Below are positions 33,067 through 42,047 of a DNA stretch of 64,000 nucleotides, piece by piece. Origin of the DNA: Pseudomonas pohangensis (GTDB lineage: Bacteria > Pseudomonadota > Gammaproteobacteria > Pseudomonadales > Pseudomonadaceae); NCBI RefSeq assembly GCF_900105995.1, contig NZ_LT629785.1, positions 1,860,001 to 1,924,000 on the forward strand. Direction: 5' to 3'. The notes below the pieces were generated by a model that worked only from the letters and a program-made list of their open reading frames with translations, did no database searches and had not been told where the DNA came from. Positions within the stretch are counted from its first letter, which is position 1; each line of letters opens with the position of its first letter. Made by a program: the position numbers and the translations under genes.

Positions 33067-35149
33067 AGACGGGAACCTCTCGGGCATCACGCGGATTATG
33101 GGGGACCACGCCAGCGGCCAGGGGTTCGATCGCCACGGCACAGGCCTTGAGTTCCGGCATCTTGCTGATCGGGTCCATGGCGTCATTGGTCAGGCGATTA
33201 CAGGGCGCTTCGAGGAAGTGATAAGGCATGGCCACCGTGCCGGGTGGCAGGTCGTCGGTGAGTTGCAGGCGCACTTCGAGAGAACCGCGCCGCGAGCGCA
33301 CGCATACCGCCTGCAAATCATGCCAGCCGTGTTTGGCGGCATCTTGCGGATTGATCAGCAACAGCCCGGCCGGTGTCTCGCGCTCCAGCAAGGGCGATTT
33401 GCGCGTCATCGAGCCGCAGTTGTAGTGAAAGTGAAAACGGTGGGTAGTGAAAACGAAGGGATACCCGGCATCCGGCCCCTCGGCCGGCTCAACCTGGGTC
33501 AGCGGAAACAGCCGCGCGCGGCCCAGCGGGAAGCTCTGCGCGTGCAACACCGGTGAACCCTGCGGGTGTTCCGCATTGCACGGCCATTGCAAACCGTGCG
33601 CTTTATCCAGCCCGGCATAACTCATCGCCGAGAACAGCGGGGTCAGCGCCGCCATCTCGTCGAATACCGCCTCGGCACTGTCCCAGGCCATGCCGGCATA
33701 GCCCATACGCGCCGCCAGCTCGCCGAGAATCTGCCAGTCGATACGCGCTGAGCCCGGTGCCGCTACCGCCTTGCGGATGCGCTGCACGCGCCGTTCGCAG
33801 TTGGTGAAGGTGCCATCCTTCTCGACAAACGCCGCTGCCGGCAACACCACATCGGCCAGTTTGGCGGTTTCGGTCAGAGTCAGCTCGAACGCCACGAGAA
33901 AATCCAGTGCCGCGTAGGCGCGCGCCACCTGATGCTGATCCGGATCGGTCACCACCGGATCTTCGCCGATGATCATCAGCGCGCGCAGATCACCCTGCAG
34001 CGCGGCCTGGGTCATGCCCATTGAAGTCAGCCCCGGCGTGACCGGCATCGGCGTATGCCAAGCCGCGGCAAACTTTTCCTGCACCGCCGGCTCGTCGGCT
34101 TTCTGGTAGCCGGGATAGACATTCGGCAGGCAGCCCATATCGCAGGCACCCTGCACATTGTTCTGCCCGCGCAACGGATTGACCCCGGTACCGGGGCGAC
34201 CGATCTGGCCGCAGGCCAGCACCAGATTGGATACCGCCATGACGTTATTGGTGCCGCTCTGGAACTGGGTGATGCCCATGCCGTAGGCGGTAAAGGCCGC
34301 CGGCGAATGGCTGAACAGCTCGGCCACGCGAATCAGCTCGGCCACCGGGATACCGGTGGCGGCGCTGGTCTGTTCCGGCGTGATGGCGGCCAGATGCTGA
34401 CGCAGCGGCGTGATGTCCTCGCAGCGCTCGGCGAGAAAGGCAGCATTCTCCCAACCATTCTTGAAGATGATCTGCAGCAAGCCATTGAGCAGCGCGATAT
34501 TGCTGCCCAGGCGCAATTGCAGGTGGATATCGGCCAGCCGCGCCAGGCGGGTCTTGCGCGGGTCAATGACGATCAGTCTGGCGCCGCGTGCCTGGGCCCG
34601 CAGCATGCGTGCACCGATCATCGCGTGGTTCTCGGTGACATCGGCGCCGATCACCAGAATCAGCTCGGCCTGATCGATATCCGCCACGCTGTTGCTCATC
34701 GCCCCGGAACCCAGGGTGCGGGCCAGGCCAGTTACCGAGGGGCTGTGGCAGATACGCGCACAGTGATCGACGTTGTTGGTCTTGAGCACCGCGCGGGCGA
34801 ATTTCTGCGCTGCGTAATTGTCTTCGTTGGTGGCGCGCGCGCAGCTGATCACGCCGACCGCATCAGCCCCGCCGGCTTGCTGGGCCGCGCGAAACTCACT
34901 GGCGATGCGCTGCAACGCTTCTTCCCAGCTGGCCTTGCGGAACTTTCCGTGCTCCTTGATCAGCGGCTCGGTAAGGCGATTGCCCGGATCAATGGCAAAG
35001 CTGGTCGACCAGCCCTTGGCGCACAGCTGGCCCTGACTGACCGGATGCCCGGATTGCGGTTCGACACCGATGACCCGGCCCCGCTCGACGCGTAGCCCGA
35101 GGCCGCAACCAACGCCACAGAATGTGCATATGCTCGGTATTACCTGCAT
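33053..35149 (-). CDS. Molybdopterin oxidoreductase, formate dehydrogenase H-like
   Basis: A 698-residue member of the FdhF branch of the molybdopterin oxidoreductases. The N-terminal 4Fe-4S ligands are C8, C11, C15 and C43. The metal ligand is C134 in ARICHSPSV, where E. coli FdhF has selenocysteine, followed by the conserved histidine. NPLRGQNNVQGACDMG and LIVIDPRKT bind the cofactor. It has no signal peptide and so acts in the cytosol. Being coupled to FeS and flavin subunits, it is most simply a formate:NAD(P) oxidoreductase. Other substrates cannot be excluded. Confidence 0.9.
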   Translation of the reverse strand: MQVIPSICTFCGVGCGLGLRVERGRVIGVEPQSGHPVSQGQLCAKGWSTSFAIDPGNRLTEPLIKEHGKFRKASWEEALQRIASEFRAAQQAGGADAVGVISCARATNEDNYAAQKFARAVLKTNNVDHCARICHSPSVTGLARTLGSGAMSNSVADIDQAELILVIGADVTENHAMIGARMLRAQARGARLIVIDPRKTRLARLADIHLQLRLGSNIALLNGLLQIIFKNGWENAAFLAERCEDITPLRQHLAAITPEQTSAATGIPVAELIRVAELFSHSPAAFTAYGMGITQFQSGTNNVMAVSNLVLACGQIGRPGTGVNPLRGQNNVQGACDMGCLPNVYPGYQKADEPAVQEKFAAAWHTPMPVTPGLTSMGMTQAALQGDLRALMIIGEDPVVTDPDQHQVARAYAALDFLVAFELTLTETAKLADVVLPAAAFVEKDGTFTNCERRVQRIRKAVAAPGSARIDWQILGELAARMGYAGMAWDSAEAVFDEMAALTPLFSAMSYAGLDKAHGLQWPCNAEHPQGSPVLHAQSFPLGRARLFPLTQVEPAEGPDAGYPFVFTTHRFHFHYNCGSMTRKSPLLERETPAGLLLINPQDAAKHGWHDLQAVCVRSRRGSLEVRLQLTDDLPPGTVAMPYHFLEAPCNRLTNDAMDPISKMPELKACAVAIEPLAAGVVPHNPRDAREVPVYASL

Positions 35150-35323
35150 CGCAACAACTCCTTCGATGGACCAATCCTTTCAGGCTAGGCCGCATCCCCG
35201 CGGTTGATTTTGACCCTGATCAAGAAATAGCCAATCGACTGCTGCGGGCCGGGCATAGCCAATTCACGAGGTCCCGAACTGACTAATCTATATACTCACA
35301 GCCCCACACACCCGGAGCCCGTC

Positions 35324-35833
35324 ATGGCCATTACCCTGTATGCCGCATCAGTACCCGTGTTCAAGCAAATGCTTGGCAGCCTGAGAGATATCCTGCACAA
35401 GACCGAAGTACACCGTGCGGAAAACAATATCGAGGCCAGCGCCCTGCTCCAGGCGCGACTGTTTCCGGACATGTTCGCCCTGACCCGCCAGGTGCAGATT
35501 GCCTGCGATTTCGCCCGTGGCATCACCTCGCGGCTGGCCGGCGTCGAAGTGCCCAAGTATGACGACAACGAGCAGACTTTCGCCGACCTCCACGAGTTGC
35601 TGGACAAAACCCTGGCCTACCTCGACAGCTTCACTCCCGAGCAGATCAACGGCCAGGAACAGCGCGAAATCATCACCCGCCCCGGCACGCCGAAAGAACG
35701 CCGCTTCAACGGCCAGGACTACCTGCTCAGCTACGGCATCCCGCAGTTCTTTTTCCACGTCAGCACCAGCTACGCGATCCTGCGCCACAGCGGCATCGCC
35801 GTCGGCAAGCGCGACTACATGGGCAATTATTGA
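35324..35833 (+). CDS. DUF1993 family protein (paralogue)
   Basis: A 169-residue protein of the same family as 24528-25037: both share LxxRLFPDMFxLxRQVQIA-type, GVEVPxYxDxExTFAxL-type and FFFHVxTxYxILRHxG-type blocks. It follows the divergent formate dehydrogenase by 174 bp. Function unknown; the family is a predicted DinB-like helical bundle. Confidence 0.85.
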   Translation: MAITLYAASVPVFKQMLGSLRDILHKTEVHRAENNIEASALLQARLFPDMFALTRQVQIACDFARGITSRLAGVEVPKYDDNEQTFADLHELLDKTLAYLDSFTPEQINGQEQREIITRPGTPKERRFNGQDYLLSYGIPQFFFHVSTSYAILRHSGIAVGKRDYMGNY

Positions 35834-35923
35834 GACTGCACCCGGCTTGTGCCTGGCCGGCAGAATCTGCCGGCCTGATGCAGGTGGCAGGCCGGGCTGC
35901 GCAGTACAGCGAGGAACACGGCA

Positions 35924-36487
35924 TTGCGCAAATACCGTCAGCCACTACTGGTGCTGTTGTTTCTGGGACTGATGCTGGCGGCATTTCAGCTGTCGGGCTT
36001 GCGCGCTCATTTTGATCTGGCGTTCCTGCGCCAGCATTTGCTGGAAAACTGGTTCAGCGGCCTGCTGTTATTCATCGCGCTGTTCGCCCTGGGCAATCTG
36101 ATCCATATACCCGGCTGGATCTTTCTCGCCGCAGCAGTGCTCGCCCTCGGGCGCACCTGGGGTGGGCTGGCCACCTATCTGGCAGCGGCCATTTCCTGCT
36201 GCCTGACCTTTTTCACCATTCGCTGGCTCGGTGGTGATGCCTTGCGCCTGTTGAAAAACCGCTTCGCCATCCGCCTGCTCAGTCATCTGGATGAACGTCC
36301 GGTGCGCAGCATCTTCCTGTTGCGCTGCCTGCTGCAGACGGCGCCGCCGCTCAACTACGCACTGGCGATGTCCGGGGTGAAGTTTCGCCAGTATCTGCTC
36401 GGCACCCTGCTCGGTCTGCCAGTGCCGATAACGCTGTACTGCGTATTTTTCGATTACCTGGTCAAGGCCCTGAAACTGGCCGCTTGA
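35924..36487 (+). CDS. TVP38/TMEM64 (VTT domain) membrane protein
   Basis: A 187-residue membrane protein with about five helices and the VTT/SNARE-associated region (FALGNLIHIPGWIFLAAAVL; FFTIRWLGGDA; LNYALAMSGVKFRQYLLGT). Start is TTG 35924, supported by GAGGAA at 35910-35915 and by the absence of a better ATG. VTT proteins are proposed lipid scramblases or transporters. It converges on laoR. Confidence 0.8.
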   Translation: MRKYRQPLLVLLFLGLMLAAFQLSGLRAHFDLAFLRQHLLENWFSGLLLFIALFALGNLIHIPGWIFLAAAVLALGRTWGGLATYLAAAISCCLTFFTIRWLGGDALRLLKNRFAIRLLSHLDERPVRSIFLLRCLLQTAPPLNYALAMSGVKFRQYLLGTLLGLPVPITLYCVFFDYLVKALKLAA

Positions 36488-36516
36488 GCGCTACAGCTCG
36501 ACTATAGGGAACAGCA

Positions 36517-37251
36517 TCAGGCCAGCACCGACTCCAGGCACGGCACACCAGGCTGGTCGGTCGAACTGGCCACTGCTGCAAGCACGATACGCACGATGAC
36601 TGCACGATTACGCGCCAGTACTTCATCAGCGGGCGGCTCCGGCCAGAAGCTCACGCTGCCAACGTATTCGACCGCCCGGATCAGGGTTTCCATCATCAGT
36701 GGATGCAATGGCTGGCTACCGCGTTCTTCTGCCTTTTCCCTGACCAGCCGGGCCATGTCATCCACAATTTTCTTCTGATGGATGCTTGCCGGCGACTCGG
36801 GATCATGTACTTCGCGGTAAATCGAACCGACGATGGCCGCATGCGAACGACACCAGTCAAAATACGCATCGATTGTGGCCGAGAGCATCGGCAGCAGTTG
36901 TTTCTGCGGCAGGATTGCCTGCATCACCGCCTCGCGCAGATCATCGTTGGCCCGGGCCACCACCACGTCAATGACCTCGCGGCGATCCTTGAACAAACGA
37001 TAAAACAGCGGCCGCGAAATACCTGCTTCCCGTGCAATCAGTTCGACTGATGCTCCACGAAAGCCGTGGTTGCCATAAACCCGCGCTGCCGCCTCGATCA
37101 CACCCTCGCGCAGGCCTTCGCCCTGCAACTCGTCGGCCCGTGGCCGCCCCGGTTTCCTGCGACGGGGCGCAGCAACCGGACCAGTACCTGCAACCTTCAC
37201 GGCAAGCGGCTTCGCTGGTTTCGACTCTTTCACTTTCAGGTTCTCGATCAA
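36517..37251 (-). CDS. laoR: TetR-family repressor of the alcohol oxidation locus (LaoR-like)
   Basis: A 244-residue TetR-family regulator. A basic, proline-rich leader (residues 1-45) comes before the helix-turn-helix (GASVELIAREAGISRPLFYR, about 67-86). The C-terminal ligand domain is typical. It is divergent from an aldehyde dehydrogenase and a GMC oxidoreductase, the same content as the laoABCR locus described in P. aeruginosa, where LaoR is the TetR repressor. A perfect inverted repeat (37276-37300) lies between. The symbol rests on family and gene order. Confidence 0.8.
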   Translation of the reverse strand: MIENLKVKESKPAKPLAVKVAGTGPVAAPRRRKPGRPRADELQGEGLREGVIEAAARVYGNHGFRGASVELIAREAGISRPLFYRLFKDRREVIDVVVARANDDLREAVMQAILPQKQLLPMLSATIDAYFDWCRSHAAIVGSIYREVHDPESPASIHQKKIVDDMARLVREKAEERGSQPLHPLMMETLIRAVEYVGSVSFWPEPPADEVLARNRAVIVRIVLAAVASSTDQPGVPCLESVLA

Positions 37252-37275
37252 CGGTTGTCTGGTATTAGAACTTTA

Positions 37276-37300
37276 ATGTTACATTACTCCCATGTAACAT
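37276..37300. promoter_or_regulatory. TetR-type operator (perfect inverted repeat)
   Basis: ATGTTACAT (37276-37284), 7-bp spacer, ATGTAACAT (37292-37300): perfect 9-bp arms. It lies 24 bp upstream of the laoR start and 104 bp upstream of laoC, in an AT-rich stretch, so one bound repressor could block both promoters. Confidence 0.85.
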
Positions 37301-37404
37301 AATTGCAAGCGCTACCATTTCGCGGTATACGTGCTTCAATAAACGAATTACCTGCCTGCAGGTGTAACGGTTCTTACGACCTTCGGTCATCCTGGAGAAA
37401 AACA

Positions 37405-38847
37405 ATGAACACCCTCACCAGCGCCATCGAACTCAGCATGCCCGAGGAATTCCAGAGCGTATTCAACGCCCAGCAGGAAGCCTACAAAAAACATATGAAC
37501 CCGACCCTCGAAGAGCGTCAGGCTGACTTGCGTACCCTGCACCGGATGATTGTGGAAAACGCCGACGCGATCATCGAGGCCATCAACAAGGACTACGGCT
37601 GCCGCTGCACCTTCGAAACCAAGTTCACCGAAATCTTCATGGCTCAGGATGCGGCGCTGGATGCGGTGAAGAAAGTCAAGAAGTGGATCAAACCGCAGCG
37701 ACGCCATCTGGACCCCACCCAGTTCCCGCTGGCCAAGGCCTGGACCTTCCCGCAGCCGGTCGGCGTGATCGGCATCGTGGTGCCGTGGAACTTCCCGCTG
37801 GCCATGGCCATCCAGCCGCTGATCTGCGCCTTTGCCGCCGGCAACCGGGCCATGATCAAGATGTCGGAAAACTCCAACAATCTGGCCCTGCTGCTGAAAA
37901 AGGTTTCGGTCAATTACTTCCCGCTCGACAAGCTGGCGTTCTTTGAAGATGGCGATGGCCGTGGCCCGGTGTTCACCACCCTGGCTTTCGACCATATCTT
38001 CTTCACCGGCTCACCGCAGACCGGCAAGGCCGTCATGGCCAATGCCGCGAAGAACCTGACTCCGGTCACCCTGGAACTGGGCGGCAAGTCTCCGGCCATT
38101 GTCGCCCAGGACTATTCGGCCAAGACCGCCGCCGAGCGGGTGATGTGGGCCAAGATGCTGAATGCCGGACAGATCTGCACCAACGTCGACTACCTGTTGC
38201 TGCCGGAGAACAAGCTCGAGGAATTCGTCAGTGAAGCCCGCGTCCTGTTCAACAAGCGCATTGCCGACATCAACAGCGGTGACTACACCGCCGTCATCGA
38301 CCAGCGTTCTTATGATCGTCTGGAAGAAACCCTGGCCGACGCCGTGGCCAAGGGTGCCAAGGTTATCGATCTTTATCAGGGCCCGGCGCCAAAAGAAGGT
38401 ATGCGCCTGATGCCGACCCGTCTGGTGCTGAATGTCACCGATGACATGCTGATCATGCAGCGCGAAATCTTCGGCCCGCTGCTGCCGATCCGCACCTACC
38501 AGACCAAGGAAGAAGCCACCCAGTACATCAATGACCGCCCGCGTCCGCTGGCGCTGTACGTCTACAGCAACGACAAGGCGCTGCAGGACTACTACCTGAA
38601 CAACACCATCTCCGGTGGCGTCGGCATCAACGAGTCGGTGATTCAGGCCGGCCTGCACGACCTGCCCTTCGGCGGTTCGGGCAACAGCGGCATGGGCCAC
38701 TACCACAGCAAGGAAGGTTTCCTGACCTTCTCCAAGCTGCGCCCGGTATTCAAGCAGGGCGGCATACGCGGCCTTGACCTGTTCCTGCCACCCTATGCCG
38801 GCTGGTCGACCCGTATCCTCAACTTCATGATGAAACTGAAGAGCTGA
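37405..38847 (+). CDS. laoC: Aldehyde dehydrogenase, coniferyl-aldehyde-dehydrogenase type (LaoC-like)
   Basis: A 480-residue aldehyde dehydrogenase. The catalytic cysteine is in NAGQICTNVDY and the glutamate in TLELGGKSPA; VVPWNFPL binds cofactor. The C-terminal part is hydrophobic (FMMKLKS end), as in membrane-associated fatty aldehyde enzymes. I chose ATG 37405 with GGAG at 37394-37397; a longer in-frame reading starts within the operator region. In the lao pathway it would oxidise long-chain aldehydes to fatty acids. Confidence 0.85.
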   Translation: MNTLTSAIELSMPEEFQSVFNAQQEAYKKHMNPTLEERQADLRTLHRMIVENADAIIEAINKDYGCRCTFETKFTEIFMAQDAALDAVKKVKKWIKPQRRHLDPTQFPLAKAWTFPQPVGVIGIVVPWNFPLAMAIQPLICAFAAGNRAMIKMSENSNNLALLLKKVSVNYFPLDKLAFFEDGDGRGPVFTTLAFDHIFFTGSPQTGKAVMANAAKNLTPVTLELGGKSPAIVAQDYSAKTAAERVMWAKMLNAGQICTNVDYLLLPENKLEEFVSEARVLFNKRIADINSGDYTAVIDQRSYDRLEETLADAVAKGAKVIDLYQGPAPKEGMRLMPTRLVLNVTDDMLIMQREIFGPLLPIRTYQTKEEATQYINDRPRPLALYVYSNDKALQDYYLNNTISGGVGINESVIQAGLHDLPFGGSGNSGMGHYHSKEGFLTFSKLRPVFKQGGIRGLDLFLPPYAGWSTRILNFMMKLKS

Positions 38848-38852
38848 CCTTC

Positions 38853-38882
38853 CGCCAGCGGGTGCACTTGTACCCGCTGGCG
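38853..38882 (+). other. Intercistronic hairpin between laoC and laoA
   Basis: CGCCAGCGGGT, loop, ACCCGCTGGCG: an 11-bp perfect stem with no T-run after it. It may protect or attenuate mRNA between the two genes; it is not a standard terminator. Confidence 0.6.
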
Positions 38883-38996
38883 AATACCCAGCACATGTCC
38901 TGCATCTGGCCCGGCTTGCCCGGGCTTTTTGCGCAATGGCTGCCGCTAAATTGCCGATCAGGCCCTGGTCGGAAATCACCCGGACGTTTTAGGCCC

Positions 38997-40580
38997 ATGT
39001 TCGATTACGACTACCTGATTATCGGCTCCGGCTTCGGCGGTTCCGTCTCGGCGTTACGTCTGGCGGAAAAAGGCTGGCAGGTCGCCGTGGTCGAACAGGG
39101 CCGGCGTATCGGCCGCCCGGAAATCGAGGCCGGCAAGCGCAGCCTGCGCCAGCTGATGTGGCTGCCCAAGCTGGGGTTGCGCGGTTACTTCGTGCAGCAC
39201 CTGTTCCGCCATGTGGCGATTGTCGGCGGCGTGGGTGTCGGTGGCGGCAGCATTGTCTGGGCGGCAGTGATGCTGGAGCCCAAGGAATCGTTCTACAACG
39301 ATCCCCGCCTGCAGGCGCTGGGCCTCGACCTGAAAAGCGAACTGGCAGCACACCTGAAAACCGCCCGACGCATGCTCGGCGTCACCCTCAATCCGCGCCA
39401 GAGCGAACAGGATGAGTTCCTGCGCCAGACTGCCCAACGCATGGGTGTGGCCGGGACCTTCGGCGCAGTACCCAATGCCGTGTATTTCGGTGAACCCGGC
39501 GTCACCGCATCCGACCCTTTCTTCGGCGGCGAAGGCCCGGCCCGTGAAGGCTGCACTTTCTGCGGCGGCTGTCTGACCGGCTGCCCGACCGGCGCGAAAA
39601 ACAGCTTGTACTGGAACTACCTGTACCTGGCCGAGAAGCGCGGAGTGAATATCCTCAGCGAAAGCAAGGCCGAGCGCATCGAACCGCTGGCCGGAGGCGG
39701 CTATCGCGTCAGCCTGATCGATGCAGTGAGTGGTCGTCTGCTGCGCAGCCTGACCACCCGCAACCTGGTGCTCTCGGCCGGCGTGGTCGGCACCCTGGAG
39801 CTGCTCTACAAGAACCGCGACACCTACCGCAGCCTGCCCGGGGTCTCCGCCACCCTCGGTCAGGTGGTACGGACCAACTCCGAAGCGGTGACCGCCGTAC
39901 TGCACCCGCCCGGCAGCGACATGACCAACGGAACAGCCATTTCCACCGACTTCCATCCCGACCCGTTCACCCACGCTACGCAGAACCGCTTCGACCGTGG
40001 CTACCGCTTCATGCGCGGTTATATGGGCCCGCTGGTGGATGATCCGCTGCCCTGGCGACGGGCGCTGAAAACCATCGGCGCCATCCTCAGCTCACCGCGC
40101 CTGCTGCTGAGCAACCTGTTGGCCAGGGACTGGGAGAAGCGCATCACCACCTTCACCATCATGCAGGATCTGGACAATCACATCGGCCTGCAGTATCGCC
40201 GCCCCTGGTACTGGCCATTCAGCCGGAAACTGGTCAGCGTCGCCAACCCCGGCCACGCAGCGCCGAGCTACCTGCCGATTGCCAACCGGCTGACCCGTGA
40301 GTACGCAGCCATCAGCGGTGGCACACCAATGAATATCACCCTGGAGTCCATTGGTGGCCTGTCCACCACCGCGCACATTCTCAGTGGCTGCCCGATGGGG
40401 CAGTCAGCTGCGGACGGCGTGATCGGCACCGACCATCAGGTGCATGGCCATCCGGGCCTGTTCGTGGTCGATGGTGCAAGCATTCCCGGCAATATCGGCG
40501 TCAACCCGAGCCTGACCATCACCGCCATGGCCGAACGCTTTGCCGCGTTGCAGCCGTCCAGAGAGGAACCCCATGTTTAA
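38997..40580 (+). CDS. laoA: GMC oxidoreductase, long-chain alcohol dehydrogenase-like (LaoA-like)
   Basis: A 527-residue GMC flavoprotein. The FAD motif is GSGFGG (10-15). A cysteine-rich stretch CTFCGGCLTGCPTGAKNS near 185-202 is common in this cholesterol-oxidase-like subgroup. The C-terminal block has GCPMGQS and the HP/N active-site region (LFVVDGASIPGNIGVNPSLT). I chose ATG 38997, which gives the FAD motif its normal N-terminal distance. It most likely oxidises long-chain alcohols and feeds laoC. The next gene overlaps its end by 8 bp. Confidence 0.85.
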   Translation: MFDYDYLIIGSGFGGSVSALRLAEKGWQVAVVEQGRRIGRPEIEAGKRSLRQLMWLPKLGLRGYFVQHLFRHVAIVGGVGVGGGSIVWAAVMLEPKESFYNDPRLQALGLDLKSELAAHLKTARRMLGVTLNPRQSEQDEFLRQTAQRMGVAGTFGAVPNAVYFGEPGVTASDPFFGGEGPAREGCTFCGGCLTGCPTGAKNSLYWNYLYLAEKRGVNILSESKAERIEPLAGGGYRVSLIDAVSGRLLRSLTTRNLVLSAGVVGTLELLYKNRDTYRSLPGVSATLGQVVRTNSEAVTAVLHPPGSDMTNGTAISTDFHPDPFTHATQNRFDRGYRFMRGYMGPLVDDPLPWRRALKTIGAILSSPRLLLSNLLARDWEKRITTFTIMQDLDNHIGLQYRRPWYWPFSRKLVSVANPGHAAPSYLPIANRLTREYAAISGGTPMNITLESIGGLSTTAHILSGCPMGQSAADGVIGTDHQVHGHPGLFVVDGASIPGNIGVNPSLTITAMAERFAALQPSREEPHV

Positions 40581-41400
40581 CGCCAAACACATCGTCATCA
40601 CCGGCGGCTCGTCCGGCCTTGGTCTGGAGCTGGCGCAACGGCTGGCCGCCGAAGGTGCACGCCTGACCCTACTCGCCCGCGACCCGCAAAAGCTGGAACA
40701 GGCCGCCAGCGATATACGTCGGCAGGCGCCCACCGCACAGGTCAAGGTGCAGGCCGTGGATGTCTGCGACGAGGAGGCAACGCTGGCCGCCATGCAACAG
40801 ATTGCCGAGCAGAATGATGGCATCGACATGCTGATCAACAGTGCCGGTATTCTGCGCGAGGGCAGCTTCGGGCAATCGTCGCCCAAAGATTTCCGCGACG
40901 TCATGGAGATCAACTACTTCGGCCTGCTCAACAGCAGCCGCGCTGCCCTGCCCTATCTGCTGCAAAGCCGCGGCCGGCTGGTCAACATCGCCTCCATGGC
41001 CGGCTTTACCGGCGCCTATGGCTACAGCGCGTACTGCGCATCCAAGCATGCCGTGGTCGGTTTCAGCGAAGTGCTGCGCTTCGAACTCAAACCGCAAGGC
41101 GTGCAGGTGCATCTGGTGTGTCCCGGCGAGTTCGATTCACCGATGGTGGATGACATCGACACCTACCGCTCTGCGGAGAATCGCGCCCATACCCAGACCA
41201 TCCCCAAAGCCAGTGTCGAGTCGATTGCCGCAGACACGCTGGCCGGCATCCGCGCCAATCGCTACCTGATCATTCCCGGCCGCACGGCGCGCATGGCCGG
41301 CTTTGTAGTCCGGCACTTCCCCGGGCTGATGCGCCTGCTCGGCGACCGCACCATCACCCGCGTGCAGCGTTCCCGCCAGACACCCGGCGGGGCCGCCTGA
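40573..41400 (+). CDS. Short-chain dehydrogenase/reductase
   Basis: A 275-residue SDR. The cofactor motif is TGGSSGLG (about 9-16), NSAG is present, and the catalytic YSAYCASK has the YxxxK pair. It resembles 3-ketosphinganine reductase-like or fatty-acid SDRs. ATG 40573 overlaps laoA by 8 bp with GAGAGG upstream, so it belongs to the lao operon. It could act on an alcohol or ketone of the same pathway; not proven. Confidence 0.85.
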   Translation: MFNAKHIVITGGSSGLGLELAQRLAAEGARLTLLARDPQKLEQAASDIRRQAPTAQVKVQAVDVCDEEATLAAMQQIAEQNDGIDMLINSAGILREGSFGQSSPKDFRDVMEINYFGLLNSSRAALPYLLQSRGRLVNIASMAGFTGAYGYSAYCASKHAVVGFSEVLRFELKPQGVQVHLVCPGEFDSPMVDDIDTYRSAENRAHTQTIPKASVESIAADTLAGIRANRYLIIPGRTARMAGFVVRHFPGLMRLLGDRTITRVQRSRQTPGGAA

Positions 41401-41518
41401 CTGCCTGCAATGCAGGCTGGACAGCCCATCGGCAAAGCATTAGCTTGGCGACGCGGCACAGACTGCCGAAGCTCACCGAACCGGTCAGGCAAGGCTTGAC
41501 AACACCATTGGAGTTTCC

Positions 41519-41896
41519 ATGAATTACGTCCACCTCATAGCAGTTCTGGCAATCGTCCAGTTCATGTATTTCGCCATTCTCGTGGGCAAGGCACGCGAAC
41601 AGTACGGCGTGAAGGCACCCGCTATCAGCGGCAACGAGATGTTCGAACGGGCCTTCCGCGTGCAGATGAACACACTGGAGCAACTGGTCTGTTTCCTGCC
41701 GGCCCTGCTGATAGCTGCCGTCTACTGGCCGCAGCCGTATGTTGCCGCGCTGGGGGTTGTCTACCTGGTCGGCCGCGCCCTCTACCGCCGTGCCTACGTG
41801 GCTGATCCGGCAAAGCGCGGCACCGGCTTCATGCTCACCTTCATTCCGACCCTGCTGCTGCTGATTGCCAGCCTTGTCGGCGCATTGATCGGCTAA
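41519..41896 (+). CDS. MAPEG family membrane protein
   Basis: A 125-residue protein with four membrane helices. The MAPEG motif is near the middle (FERAFRVQMNTLEQLVCFLP), followed by YLVGRALYRRAYV. MAPEG enzymes in eukaryotes act on glutathione conjugates and eicosanoids; bacterial roles are largely unknown. It follows the SDR by 118 bp and ends before a terminator. Confidence 0.85.
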   Translation: MNYVHLIAVLAIVQFMYFAILVGKAREQYGVKAPAISGNEMFERAFRVQMNTLEQLVCFLPALLIAAVYWPQPYVAALGVVYLVGRALYRRAYVADPAKRGTGFMLTFIPTLLLLIASLVGALIG

Positions 41897-41917
41897 GCAG
41901 CACGCTCCATCCGGCGC

Positions 41918-41943
41918 ACCGGCCCGTCTCCCGGGCCGGTTTC
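41918..41943 (+). terminator. Rho-independent terminator
   Basis: ACCGGCCCG, loop TCTCC, CGGGCCGGT, then TTTCC. The stem is strong; the T-run is short. It closes the lao/MAPEG region. Confidence 0.75.
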
Positions 41944-42047
41944 CTTGCAGTTTTTACTGCAGTTACCCCTCCCAGCCCCCCGGCAGGTGCCCATAACCCG
42001 GACTTAGCAGTTATCCTTGAGGCAACTGCCAGCGAGCCGAGTCCTGC

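Noticed and set aside
34730..34760. Selenocysteine site in the formate dehydrogenase
   Set aside because: The metal-ligand codon is a cysteine codon (TGC on the coding strand) and no in-frame TGA occurs.
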